In this document: positions 26,703 through 35,669 of the stretch, one piece after another
Layout of the letters: each line of letters opens with the position of its first letter
Numbering within the stretch: the stretch's first letter is position 1
Source: Flavobacterium aquariorum
GTDB taxonomy: Bacteria > Bacteroidota > Bacteroidia > Flavobacteriales > Flavobacteriaceae
Length of the DNA: 64,000 nucleotides
Direction: 5' to 3'
Assembly: GCF_003254745.1 (NCBI RefSeq)
Contig: NZ_QKXH01000006.1
Location: forward strand, 62,001 to 126,000
Position numbers and translations under genes: made by a program
The notes under the pieces: generated by a model
What the model was told of the DNA's origin: nothing
What the model saw: only the letters and a program-made list of their open reading frames with translations
Database searches by the model: none

Positions 26703-27038
26703 TTAAGCTTGATTCTGGGATAATTTTCTTTTTCGTCGCTTTTCCAAAACTTCAAGGATTTCACATTTTAGTAGCCCGCTTCCACCTCCGTAGTGCAATA
26801 TGATTTCGATTTCGGGTTGTTCAGTCTTAAAAAACTCTTGCATTTTTTTTTCAGATGCTGCTTCAATGCCTGAACTGAATAAAACAATATCCAGAAGGTT
26901 TTGTTTAAAATAGTCTTTGGCTGTTTCTTCGTCACTAAAACCCACTGCGTGCCAATCTTCGTTTGCATTCACAAGGCGTAACAGGATTTCCAGAATAGGT
27001 TCGTTTTTTCCGAGTATTAAAAATTCTAGTTTCTTCAT
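26703..27038 (-). CDS. Small pseudo-receiver protein
   Basis: 111 aa with the beta-alpha pattern of a response-regulator receiver: LEFLILGKNEPILEILLRLV, then IVLFSSGIE where the phosphorylated Asp should stand, then IEIILHYGGGSGLLKCEILEVL. The phospho-acceptor position reads Ser, and the acidic pair after the first strand is missing, so phosphorylation is unlikely. It precedes crp by 26 bp with a shared promoter. It may be a ligand- or protein-binding partner of the Crp protein. No experimentally studied family is recalled. Confidence 0.7.
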   Translation of the reverse strand: MKKLEFLILGKNEPILEILLRLVNANEDWHAVGFSDEETAKDYFKQNLLDIVLFSSGIEAASEKKMQEFFKTEQPEIEIILHYGGGSGLLKCEILEVLEKRRKRKLSQNQA

Positions 27039-27057
27039 GGCTTCATAATTTAGAATA

Positions 27058-27107
27058 CAAAACTAAAGCACAATTCTTTATTAAAACATAATCTAGGACA
27101 AGAAAGG
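27058..27107 (-). promoter_or_regulatory. Promoter of the pseudo-receiver/crp operon with Crp-type site
   Basis: CTTTCTTGTCCTAG on the minus strand (ending at 27093) is followed after 27 nt by TAGTTTTG (27058-27065). The right half of the site (ATTATG) is less conserved than in the yceI copies. Confidence 0.68.
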
Positions 27108-27135
27108 CTTTGTCATTCCATTGTTTCAGAATTAA

Positions 27136-29568
27136 TTATATTTTTCTCTTTTGCTTCTCCAAAATAACTTTTTCAAAGTTAAGTTTTAACAAAGTACCAT
27201 TGTTGTTCTCGATAGAAAAAGTCCCATCTAAATCATCGCTTAATCCTTTGATTAAACTCATTCCAAATGAATTGTTTTTCTCTTTAAAGGCAACAGGAAT
27301 CCCAATTCCATTGTCTTGAATAGTCAGTAGATATTGATTTGCATCAGTAGCAATCAGCGTAATGGAAATGATTCCGTCTTGATCATTCGGGAACGCATAT
27401 TTTATGGAGTTAGTTATGGCTTCGTTTATAATTAATCCCAATGGAACGGCCTGTACTACGTCTAATTCCAGTTGTTCTATTTTTATTTCGAAACGAATGC
27501 GCTGTTTTAGTTGGAAAGAATCTTTTAAATATTCAACCAATTCCTTGATGTAAATTGGCATACTGATGGTTGAAATATTTTCGGACATGTATAGCTTTTG
27601 ATGAATTAACGACATGGCATGAATTCGGTGCTGGCTGCTTTTTATTGTAGAAAGAGCCATATCATTGTCAACATAAGCAGATTGTGAGTTGAGCAAACTA
27701 ATTACTGTTTGCAGGTTGTTTTTTACCCTATGATGAATTTCTTTCATCAGCCATTCTTTCTCATCGAGTAAATGCTGAAGATTTGTATTCTTAAGGCTAA
27801 TTTCCTTTTCTTTAATTTTTAGTTTTTTATTACTTTTTTGTTTTACTCGATACAGCTTGTATAATAATCCAAGAATTATGAATAATAGCATAAGTAATCC
27901 AATCGACAAGTTGATTGCGAGTTTTGATTTTTCTAATTGGCTTTGCTGTAAGTCAGTTTGGGCTTGTAAGGTTTTAATGTTTTGCTCTTTCTGCGCAGTT
28001 TCATATTTAAATCGCAACTCTTCAATTTCTTTGCGTTTGGAATAGTTTATTATTGAATCATTACTTTCTTTAAATTTTTGATAATGTCCAATTGCAGATA
28101 AATAATTTCCGTCAAGGGAATCAATTTTGAATAATGAAAGATCTATAATATGGTAATTAACTTTAATTTTATAATTACGCTTAATGGCTAATGCTTTGTT
28201 TATGTAGGATTTAGCTTTAATTGCCTGACCTGTCTTAGCATAAAAAAAAGACATCTCGGAGTAGACTGTAGCTACATCAAAAGCGGTTTGTGGATTAATT
28301 AATTTTGATATGTACTTTTCAATAGCTACATAATTTTTTTCGGCATGTTTAGTATTACCTATTTTATCATAACATAATGCAGCGGTGCGGCCAACAAGCA
28401 TTTTGTCCAATAAATTGTCAGGAGGAAATTTTTGAGTTGTCTTTTTTAAATAGTCTAGGGCTTCTTTATGTCTGCCTAGTTCAGACAAGGTTTGTAAGTA
28501 ACTTAAAAAACTCTTATACCAACTTCGATTATTTGATTTTTTTTGACCAATCTCGATGCTTTTTTTATATAAATGAATCGCTTCTTCAAAATTTCCCATT
28601 TGACTGTAAATATCGGCTAATCGCATATAATATTTGTCTGCTACGGCAAAATCCTGGGTAGCCTCCATAGTTTTTACTCCATCTATTGCATAATAAAGTG
28701 ATTCTTTTTGGTTTTTTAGGACTAGGTCTATATATGAAATGGTTGCTGCGTTGTAATGAGTATGTTTAAAGCCTATGTTTTTTAGAAAATTATACACCTG
28801 AATGGACTCTTTTTTGGCAAGAGGCAGGTTTCCAGTCCAGAAATGAACTGTTACAAGTTTCATTAAAGTTTCTACTTCTTTTTCCTTTTGTCCTGTTTCT
28901 TTATAAAGTTGCATTGCCTCGGTCAGGATTTTTTCTTTATCAGGATTGTTGTCCAAAAGAAAAGTTCCTTGATTTTCGAGTGCTTCTGCCAAAGCTTTTT
29001 TGTCATTTAGTTCTCGGCAGTTTTTTACAACAGTTGAAAAAGTGGCTTGGCTTTCCAGATTGCTGCCTGCCTGAAAATAATATTTGCCCAGCAGTATATT
29101 ACTTTGTTGCTGCCATTTTGGTATTTTCAGCTGATTGCTTAATTCGACAGCCTGTTTTATATAAAATAAAGCATTTTGGAGGTCTTTTTTTTTGCTTCCT
29201 GGCTTAAAAAGGTAATGACCACCTAATTGCAATAATAACTTGACACGATCTGTTTTTTGTGATTTAGCAAGTATTTTTAATGCAGCCGTTATATTATTAT
29301 TGTCCATCATTTTACTTCCCAACAAATAGTTTCCGTCATTATAGCCCTCATCATAGGATAATGATACAGGTGTTTTATTTGCAGCACAAGCCAGTACCAT
29401 GGCACTGTCAATATCTATATTTCCTTGATTAATGGAATATATATAGACACCTGTTGTTTTGACCAATAATCGTTTTTTTTTGATATCGTAGATTTTGAAT
29501 TGAGGAGTTTGGCAAAAACTACTTATAGATATGGCTAAAGACAAACACAGAAGAAATAATTTTCTCAT
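27136..29568 (-). CDS. TPR-containing sensor histidine kinase (HisKA_2 type)
   Basis: 810 aa. A signal peptide (1-19) leads into a long array of TPR-like helical pairs (about 90-510), such as GNFEEAIHLYKKSIEIG. One transmembrane helix lies at 551-571 and a coiled coil at 575-605. The phosphoacceptor region KEIHHRVKNNLQ (His612/613) is followed by an HATPase domain with NSIKYAFP and DNGIGIP. The sensor part is periplasmic. It is divergent from a sigma54-dependent response regulator at 29859, and the two probably form a pair, although kinases of this subclass usually signal to LytTR or REC-only proteins. Confidence 0.92.
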   Translation of the reverse strand: MRKLFLLCLSLAISISSFCQTPQFKIYDIKKKRLLVKTTGVYIYSINQGNIDIDSAMVLACAANKTPVSLSYDEGYNDGNYLLGSKMMDNNNITAALKILAKSQKTDRVKLLLQLGGHYLFKPGSKKKDLQNALFYIKQAVELSNQLKIPKWQQQSNILLGKYYFQAGSNLESQATFSTVVKNCRELNDKKALAEALENQGTFLLDNNPDKEKILTEAMQLYKETGQKEKEVETLMKLVTVHFWTGNLPLAKKESIQVYNFLKNIGFKHTHYNAATISYIDLVLKNQKESLYYAIDGVKTMEATQDFAVADKYYMRLADIYSQMGNFEEAIHLYKKSIEIGQKKSNNRSWYKSFLSYLQTLSELGRHKEALDYLKKTTQKFPPDNLLDKMLVGRTAALCYDKIGNTKHAEKNYVAIEKYISKLINPQTAFDVATVYSEMSFFYAKTGQAIKAKSYINKALAIKRNYKIKVNYHIIDLSLFKIDSLDGNYLSAIGHYQKFKESNDSIINYSKRKEIEELRFKYETAQKEQNIKTLQAQTDLQQSQLEKSKLAINLSIGLLMLLFIILGLLYKLYRVKQKSNKKLKIKEKEISLKNTNLQHLLDEKEWLMKEIHHRVKNNLQTVISLLNSQSAYVDNDMALSTIKSSQHRIHAMSLIHQKLYMSENISTISMPIYIKELVEYLKDSFQLKQRIRFEIKIEQLELDVVQAVPLGLIINEAITNSIKYAFPNDQDGIISITLIATDANQYLLTIQDNGIGIPVAFKEKNNSFGMSLIKGLSDDLDGTFSIENNNGTLLKLNFEKVILEKQKRKI

Positions 29569-29858
29569 AAAAAGGAATTTTAATTGTGTATATAATTAGC
29601 TGTAATTTAAATGGATATATAAAGTTAAGCTTTTTGTGTAATTAAAACTAGTATAAAAATAATGCCTTGGTATTCCTAAAAAAAAAAACAGTATTGTTAT
29701 CGTTTTTATGGCTTTAGTTTTTTTTAAGTTTGATTTTTAATAACTAATTTTATATCAGCCATTTGTAATTATATGAATGAGCTTTCAGGTGATTGACTTT
29801 AATGAATCTAACTTTGATATTAATCTCTTGTTTTCTACTAATCAATAATAATGGCTTT

Positions 29859-31823
29859 ATGAATGCAGTAACCAAAGATGTAAGCATAAAAGAAAGTTTA
29901 TCTACTAACAAAAAAATATTAATAGTTGAGGATCAATTTATTGAAGCTCATGATTTGCAGCTGATTTTGGAAAAAGCAGGTTATGAAGTGATGGGAATAA
30001 TGCGTTCGGTTGCTCAAGCATTGGAATGCATAGAAAAAGAAATACCAGACCTTGTTTTTTTGGATATTTTTCTCAAAGGAAAAGAAACGGGAATTGATTT
30101 GGCCAAAATACTGAAAGAAAGACATATTGGATTTATTTATCTCTCCGCCAACTCCAGTAAAAGTATATTGGAAGAAGCCAAAAAGACACAGCCATATGGA
30201 TTTATAGTCAAACCATTTCGTGCTCAGGATGTCTTAATAACTCTGGATATTGCCTGCTATCGCCATAAACATAGTATAGAAAATCAGCTGTTAGAAGAAA
30301 AAATGCTGGAGAAAAGCATCAATGAAATTACTTTTTCTTCTTTAAAATGGGAACAGGCTTTATTACAGCTTGGTAAAACATTACAAACCTATATCCCTTT
30401 CGATTATATGGAAACGGGTTTTATTAATGAATTATCTAGTATTGTTGGAATGCTTAGAAGGAATTTTGATATTTATGAAATGATTAACATTGATAAATTT
30501 TCCAAAATAACAAATTTTAAAAAAGATGAGTTAATCGATCTAGATTCCAAGTCCTTAAAACTGGAAATTGCCCAAATTTATCAGGGAGAATCTTTTGAAA
30601 AAGTAAGTCAGGATTCAGTTATAAAGCGATTGGTGCTGCATACATTTGGAATCAAATCTTTTATAGTGATTCCGCTGACCATTGAAGAAAAAAAATTTAA
30701 TTTTTCATTCCATAGCCGACATTTTGAAATATTTACAGATGAACATTTAAGATTGTTGATTAAACTTCAAGGTGTATTGACCAAGTTTGTTGGCGACATG
30801 TACATTAGTGATAAAAAAATCAACGGAAAAAATAAAGTAGTTTTGAATATCTCCAAAAATCTTCCACAAGGTTTTGAATCAATGATAGGAACCAGTAGAA
30901 AAATGATCACTGTTTTTGACTCCATAAAAAAAGTGGCTCCTTTTGAAACATCTGTATTAATATTGGGTGAAAGTGGAACCGGAAAAGAAAAAGTGGCTCA
31001 AAGTATTCACAACCTCTCCAGTCGAAAAGGAAAACCGTTAGTTATTATCAACTGCAGTACCATTCCTGAAAATTTAGCAGAATCCCTGCTTTTTGGTCAC
31101 GAAAAAGGTGCTTTTACCGGAGCAGCAGACAAACGCGCAGGCAAATTTGAAATGGCCGATGGAGGAACTGTTTTTTTGGATGAAATAGGAGAAATGCCTA
31201 TAGATCTTCAGGTGAAATTATTGAGGGTTTTGCAGGAAAAGGAAATTGAAAGGTTGGGGGGGCGCTTCCCAATAAAGATTGATGTTCGTATTATTGCCGC
31301 AACCAATCGAAATCTGGAGGAAGAAGTGGCTGCAGGACGATTTCGTTTGGATTTGTATTACAGACTTTATGTTTTTCCAATATTAGTACCTGCATTAAGG
31401 GAAAGAACGGAAGATATTCCTATTTTGGCTTCTCATTTTATTAATTTATTCAGTGAAAAAACGGGATTGAAGGCACCGATACTTCAGGAGGCAGTGCTTC
31501 ATCAGTTGCTATCTTATGAGTGGCCTGGCAATATTCGAGAATTGGAACATGTTATAGAACGCAGTATTTTGATGAGCGATGGAAATATGATTAAAGAAAT
31601 TCAGCTTCCTTTTGCAAAAAAACAAGAAGAGGGCGAAAAACAAGAGGAGTTCTCCATCAAAACCATTCATGACAATGAACGTGATTATATTATTTACATC
31701 CTAAAAAGATGTAAAGGAAAGGTTTCGGGAACGGGTGGAGCAGCCGAAATTTTGAATATTCCATCTTCGACACTCAATTCCAAAATCAAAAAGTTAGGTA
31801 TAAAACACAGTCATTTTTCTTAA
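29859..31823 (+). CDS. Sigma54-dependent response regulator (REC, AAA+, Fis-type HTH)
   Basis: About 654 aa from the ATG at 29859; upstream in-frame starts (29802 ATG, 29793 TTG) would add a hydrophobic stretch that does not suit a cytoplasmic regulator. A receiver domain (ILIVEDQ, phospho-Asp in LVFLDIFLKG) is followed by a GAF-like middle region of about 200 residues. The AAA+ domain has Walker A GESGTGKE, the sigma54 contact loop GAFTGA and Walker B GGTVFLDEIGE. The C-terminal HTH_8 is GGAAEILNIPSSTLNSKIKKLG. It should activate sigma54 promoters; no certain -24/-12 site was found in the window. Confidence 0.92.
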   Translation: MNAVTKDVSIKESLSTNKKILIVEDQFIEAHDLQLILEKAGYEVMGIMRSVAQALECIEKEIPDLVFLDIFLKGKETGIDLAKILKERHIGFIYLSANSSKSILEEAKKTQPYGFIVKPFRAQDVLITLDIACYRHKHSIENQLLEEKMLEKSINEITFSSLKWEQALLQLGKTLQTYIPFDYMETGFINELSSIVGMLRRNFDIYEMINIDKFSKITNFKKDELIDLDSKSLKLEIAQIYQGESFEKVSQDSVIKRLVLHTFGIKSFIVIPLTIEEKKFNFSFHSRHFEIFTDEHLRLLIKLQGVLTKFVGDMYISDKKINGKNKVVLNISKNLPQGFESMIGTSRKMITVFDSIKKVAPFETSVLILGESGTGKEKVAQSIHNLSSRKGKPLVIINCSTIPENLAESLLFGHEKGAFTGAADKRAGKFEMADGGTVFLDEIGEMPIDLQVKLLRVLQEKEIERLGGRFPIKIDVRIIAATNRNLEEEVAAGRFRLDLYYRLYVFPILVPALRERTEDIPILASHFINLFSEKTGLKAPILQEAVLHQLLSYEWPGNIRELEHVIERSILMSDGNMIKEIQLPFAKKQEEGEKQEEFSIKTIHDNERDYIIYILKRCKGKVSGTGGAAEILNIPSSTLNSKIKKLGIKHSHFS

Positions 31824-31859
31824 ATAATAAAGACTTTTTTTAAGTAAATGCAACAACAA

Positions 31860-32393
31860 TTATTTTGTAAACATAGGAAGTGGATTTTGGGGATGTTTAA
31901 GAAAACGTTTAAATATCTTATTGATGAGGAATATATGAAAACCAAGATTTGGAATTTTCTTCCTGAATTGTTTGATTTTTTGGCTGTCGTAACCAAAAGT
32001 GACTAGCCCTAATGATACATCAATCCAATCTGCTTTTCTGAAAAATTCTATAGTTTTGGAATGTTTTCCACGGTATTCGCTCATTTTATGGTGCCAATAA
32101 ATCATCATTGTAATTTCCTCTATCCAATCTTGTTTTTCTGATTCTATCAAATAGATTTTAGCCTCTTCCATTGAAGGATCTAAGTAATCGATAGTGTTGT
32201 CAGTCCAGATTCCGATATCATGAAATACACTGGCAATAGCGTACTTATCTATATTATTTTCATCCGAATCCATTAATTGGCAATTTAAAAATACGCGATA
32301 GACATGATTTCTATATCGATCATAATCTTCGCCAAACATTGGTTTGTATTTTTGAAATAAGCCCTCAATAATTTGATTTGAATATTCCATCAT
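31860..32393 (-). CDS. HD-domain protein
   Basis: 177 aa small HD-superfamily protein. The metal motif is partly visible: His in NHVYRVFLNC, HDIGIW as the HD pair, and YWHHKMSEYRGKH further on. Such proteins are metal-dependent phosphohydrolases, often of nucleotides; the substrate here is unknown. It is the last gene of the minus-strand operon that begins with the ring-cleaving dioxygenase at 34468, and lies 8 bp after the cupin gene. Confidence 0.82.
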   Translation of the reverse strand: MMEYSNQIIEGLFQKYKPMFGEDYDRYRNHVYRVFLNCQLMDSDENNIDKYAIASVFHDIGIWTDNTIDYLDPSMEEAKIYLIESEKQDWIEEITMMIYWHHKMSEYRGKHSKTIEFFRKADWIDVSLGLVTFGYDSQKIKQFRKKIPNLGFHIFLINKIFKRFLKHPQNPLPMFTK

Positions 32394-32401
32394 AGAAGAT
32401 T

Positions 32402-32761
32402 TTATTTTAAAGTAACAAAAATAGATGATCTAACGGCCTTTTTAAGGTTTCGGGTACGATGTCCTTTTCCAAAAGTATCTTCTACAAGTAAAACGTTTCC
32501 GGGTTCAAAAGTTCGTTTTTCTCCCAAAGAGGTCTCGATTTCAATCTCACCATCCTGCAAAATAATATATTGCCGAGTTGGAGCCTGATGAAAATCGAAA
32601 TCATAATTTGGTTTTACCTTTCTGAAAATGATTCCAGAGACGGGTTGTGTTTCGGATAGAAAACCAATTTCACTACTTTCTTTGAGCGGGATTTTAATAT
32701 CTTCAAAATGACTTTCTCCCACATCATCCGAAAATATTCGTGTTATTGTATAGTATTCCAT
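32402..32761 (-). CDS. Cupin-domain protein
   Basis: 119 aa, single cupin barrel. RQYIILQDGEIEIETSLGEKRTFEPGNVLLVEDTFGKGHRTRNL holds the two cupin motifs, with His in FDFHQAPTRQY and in KGHRT as likely metal ligands. No signal peptide. It lies between the palindromic repeat at 32822 and the HD gene. It may be a small dioxygenase or binding protein; no substrate can be assigned. Confidence 0.85.
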   Translation of the reverse strand: MEYYTITRIFSDDVGESHFEDIKIPLKESSEIGFLSETQPVSGIIFRKVKPNYDFDFHQAPTRQYIILQDGEIEIETSLGEKRTFEPGNVLLVEDTFGKGHRTRNLKKAVRSSIFVTLK

Positions 32762-32821
32762 CTTATCAAGTTATTTGTTTAGTACTTTGAATTTTAGAAA
32801 CATATTTTTGTGATGAAAATT

Positions 32822-32886
32822 TTTAACCGCAAAGTTCACAGAGCTTTGAGTGCATAATGTCTCTTTTTGTGAACTTTGTGGTTAAA
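32822..32886. repeat. 19-bp inverted repeat in the mhqOD-like operon
   Basis: Arms 32822-32840 and 32868-32886 match at 18 of 19 positions (TTTAACCGCAAAGTTCACA against the complement of the right arm). The loop is 27 nt. It resembles element 2 at 23567 in its CCGCAAAG core. It could form a large mRNA hairpin that separates cupin/HD expression from the upstream genes. Confidence 0.75.
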
Positions 32887-32896
32887 TGTAAATATT

Positions 32897-33520
32897 TTAA
32901 AAGTTGTTTTTAAACCAATTAACAGACAGTTCTACATCTTCTTGGGTTAAATTATGTCCCGTATTTATTTCGTGAAAAGTGACATCCAAGTTGTTGTTGT
33001 TTAATATCTCAAGATACTCATTGGTGCTTTCAACTTTTACGGTTGGATCATTTTTTCCTGAAGAGAAAAACAGCGGTGTATGGCTTTTGCTTTTTACATT
33101 TTCCATTTTTCTGAAAGGCTGCATTGGTCGGTATAATATTGCCCCAGCTAAAAAATCTGGATGAAGCATTAAAGTGGCTCCTGCAATATTAGCCCCGTTG
33201 GAATAGCCCAAAGCAATGATTTTTGTACTGTCAAAACCTTCTTTTTCTGCAATTTCTTTTAGAAAATGAACCATTTCATGTGTTCTGAATTCTAAATCTT
33301 TTTCATCAAAAATGCCCATTCCCAGCCTTTTAAAAAATCTAGGCATTCCATTTTCATTTACGTTTCCGCGAAGGCTTAGAATATTGATATCATCACCAAA
33401 GTTTTTTGCCAATGGTACCAAATCATGCTCATTTCCGCCAGTTCCATGCAAGAGCAAAAGTGTTTTTGCGCTTGCATTTCCTGTGCCTTTAAAAATATAG
33501 TGCAACGGTTGAAAGTCCAT
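32897..33520 (-). CDS. Carboxylesterase, MhqD-like
   Basis: 207 aa phospholipase/carboxylesterase-family alpha/beta hydrolase. LLLHGTGGNEHDLVPLA is the oxyanion motif, GYSNGAN the Ser nucleophile elbow, SGKNDPTV the Asp region and GHNLTQED the catalytic His. The length and the partner gene match Bacillus subtilis MhqD, which pairs with the dioxygenase MhqO in quinone and hydroquinone detoxification. It starts 9 bp after the stop of the VOC dioxygenase gene. Confidence 0.9.
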   Translation of the reverse strand: MDFQPLHYIFKGTGNASAKTLLLLHGTGGNEHDLVPLAKNFGDDINILSLRGNVNENGMPRFFKRLGMGIFDEKDLEFRTHEMVHFLKEIAEKEGFDSTKIIALGYSNGANIAGATLMLHPDFLAGAILYRPMQPFRKMENVKSKSHTPLFFSSGKNDPTVKVESTNEYLEILNNNNLDVTFHEINTGHNLTQEDVELSVNWFKNNF

Positions 33521-33529
33521 AATTATAAA

Positions 33530-34468
33530 TTAGTTAATTTTTGCCAAATGTTTTTCTATTTCCTCTCTGCGGCTTTCATATTGAGGAGGTAATTTTAAAT
33601 CTTTCCCAAGATTTTCCAGTGTTTCGTCAACGGTGAATCCAGGATTATCGGTGGCTATTTCAAAAAGAACGCCCCCTGGTTCTCTAAAATAAAGAGAATG
33701 AAAATATTGTCGGTCAATTTGAGGTGTTATCCCTAATCCCAACGCTTCAATCTTTTCTCGGAAATACATCAGAATTGCATCATTTTTTACTCGGAAAGCA
33801 ACATGATGAACAGAACCGTTGGCTATATGACCTTTCTTTTCCTCAGGTAATTCCACTAAGTCCACAATGGCAGCATTTTCGACGGCGGTAGTTGCATAAC
33901 GGTAGCGATTCACATTTTGGTCGATTAATTCGTATCCAAATACATTGGTCAAAATTGATGCTGTTGGTTTGATCTCTTTAAGCGTCAATGTAATGTTATG
34001 AAAGCCTTTCACGGCATTTTCTGTTTTTATTTCGTCGGTTTCCCAAGATTTTCTGTTGTCTTCCGTTTTGGATTCTATTAATTCTAATTTTAAGCCATCT
34101 GGATCTAAAAAAGAAACATATCTCTCTCCAAATTTTTCCGAAGGCTTGTTGTAAATTACATTATATTTATCCAAACGCTTTACCCAGAATTCTAAACTGC
34201 CTTTTGGAACTGAATAACCAATTTCTGTAGCCATTCCTGATCCTTTTCTTCCTTGTTGGATTCCCTCTCCCCAGGGGAAAAAAGTCAGGATAGTTCCAGC
34301 GCTACCTATTTCGTCCCCAAAATAAAAATGATAAGTTCCAGGATCATCAAAATTTACCGTTTTTTTGATGAATCGCAATCCTAAAACATTAGAATAAAAA
34401 TTGAAATTACGTTCGGCATCCCCTGCAATTGCTGTAATATGATGAAGCCCTAAAATTTTATTTTCCAT
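33530..34468 (-). CDS. Ring-cleaving dioxygenase of the VOC fold, MhqO-like
   Basis: 312 aa with two glyoxalase/VOC modules (about 1-145 and 150-300). LGLHHITAIAGDAERNFNFYSNVLGLRFIKKTVNFDD is the typical opening of the MhqO/LinE-type group. Candidate metal ligands are His9, the His in VHHVAFRV and Glu in GGVLFEIATD. It probably cleaves hydroquinone-like rings. It heads a four-gene minus-strand operon with an esterase, a cupin and an HD protein. Its promoter has the CTTGTTCTAG site 27 nt from TAAATTTG. Confidence 0.92.
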   Translation of the reverse strand: MENKILGLHHITAIAGDAERNFNFYSNVLGLRFIKKTVNFDDPGTYHFYFGDEIGSAGTILTFFPWGEGIQQGRKGSGMATEIGYSVPKGSLEFWVKRLDKYNVIYNKPSEKFGERYVSFLDPDGLKLELIESKTEDNRKSWETDEIKTENAVKGFHNITLTLKEIKPTASILTNVFGYELIDQNVNRYRYATTAVENAAIVDLVELPEEKKGHIANGSVHHVAFRVKNDAILMYFREKIEALGLGITPQIDRQYFHSLYFREPGGVLFEIATDNPGFTVDETLENLGKDLKLPPQYESRREEIEKHLAKIN

Positions 34469-34494
34469 GATATGAGTTTTAAATATTTATATAG

Positions 34495-34544
34495 CAAATT
34501 TATGTCGTTTAAAAAGTTAAGTCATTGAACTAGAACAAGAAAAT
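34495..34544 (-). promoter_or_regulatory. mhqOD-like operon promoter with Crp-type activator site
   Basis: CTTGTTCTAGTTCAATG on the minus strand (within 34523-34544) is followed after 27 nt by TAAATTTG (34495-34502). The stretch AAACGAC just before the -7 element is shared with the proximal yceI promoter. Confidence 0.75.
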
Positions 34545-35396
34545 GAAAATGCATTTTTTTGTTAATTGGCATTTAAGTTTTGTATAAGCTCTTTTCAAAT
34601 GGTCGATAAGTTTTAGTTTGAAGGATTGAACATTATATTGCATTTAATAAAACTCAAGAATTATACCTTTTTAGTAAAGCCTCGTAATAGAGGTAATTGT
34701 TTGTTTGTTAAATCGAAATATTAGCGAAATACAGAAGTTTTAAGAATTTTCGGAACGATATATAGTAAATATAGATTATTTCGATTCGGATGTAAATCGT
34801 AAAATAATTAGTGGAAGTAGGAATATTATATAAAAAATTAAATCTGCGTAGTTATTTTATAACGAGACAAAGTGTATGATGCAAATTCCAGTGATATTGA
34901 TCACCCAATTCCAATTTAAAGCTACCACCTGATTCTGTAGCAAAATAACCAGCTTCATTTTCATTAAAAGCTACTTTTTTTCATTAATATAAAAAGCATA
35001 TTTGAAGGGACAATGGAGGCTGTGCATAACAACTACAATGGATTCGGGCGGCACTCCAAGACATTATACTTTATCTCCTGAACGATAGCGCTGATTTAAA
35101 ATTAGATTTAAATCATATAGTTCTTGAACAGGTGCAGATTTGCAAATCCATGCTATCATAAAAAATCTGAATCGATAGAAAATAGAAAAAAATAACCTCA
35201 TTTAAGCCATTTTAAACAAGGTTTTATTTTTAAGCAAAAAGAGAGCTTATAGAGTTTCTCATTTACTTTGTATTTTCGTTTAGCGGAAGGCAAGCTATAA
35301 CAAATTCCGCAACCTCAACAAATGCTGCCAGAACACTGTCTATAACTTTAAAGCAGCATTATAAAATAAAACCAACAAATACATAACAACATATTT
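34545..35396. other. Gene-free region with IS-end-like and palindromic repeat remnants
   Basis: About 850 bp without a convincing gene. The 22-bp sequence at 34879-34900 (beginning ATGCAAATTCCAGTGATA) recurs at 51923. The following ACCACCTGATTCTG and AAAGCTAC repeats (34920-34975) look like the terminal binding sites of an IS21-type element (from memory). GTGCATAACAACTACAATGG at 35022-35051 resembles the left end of the cassette-like repeats downstream. Confidence 0.5.
34879..34975. mobile_element. Possible IS21-type terminal remnant
   Basis: A 22-bp end-like sequence (34879-34900) is followed by short repeated AAAGCTAC / CTACCACC motifs typical of multi-site transposase ends. No istA or istB coding sequence is present. 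A second copy of the first 22 bp alone is at 51923-51944. The IS family assignment is from memory and uncertain. Confidence 0.4.
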
Positions 35397-35669
35397 ATGA
35401 AAAAAAATGGATTAGTGGGAGGAAAAAGTTGGTTATCTACAATGGAGTATCATAAGTTTATAAATGAAGATGTAAATTCAAAATTAGGTGGATTAAATTT
35501 TGCGGAATGCATTATTTATTTTTTAAACTTGGGAAAGATTCAAGCAGAAAGCTGGGACAATTCCTCTGAAGTATTATCGGATGCTTGTGAGAGCTTGAAA
35601 AAAAGTGGAGTAGATCGCATCGTTTTGTGTGCGAATGCAGTACTTCTTTTTGCGGGCGAACGCCTGTAA
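35397..35669 (+). pseudogene. Truncated aspartate/glutamate racemase-family gene
   Basis: 90 codons that match only the N-terminal third or so of an Asp/Glu racemase (usual length about 230 aa). KNGLVGGKSWLSTMEYHKFINEDVN, LGGLNFAECIIYFLNLG and GVDRIVLCANAVLLFA follow the family pattern. The catalytic Cys is kept in LCAN, but the usual Thr after it is replaced. The frame ends in a TAA that belongs to the left arm of the palindromic repeat at 35661. The rest of the gene is absent downstream, so the product is not a working racemase. Confidence 0.75.

Noticed and set aside
29569..29858. Sigma54 -24/-12 promoters for targets of the NtrC-type regulator
   Set aside because: No convincing TGGCAC-N5-TTGC pattern was found here or before other operons in the window.
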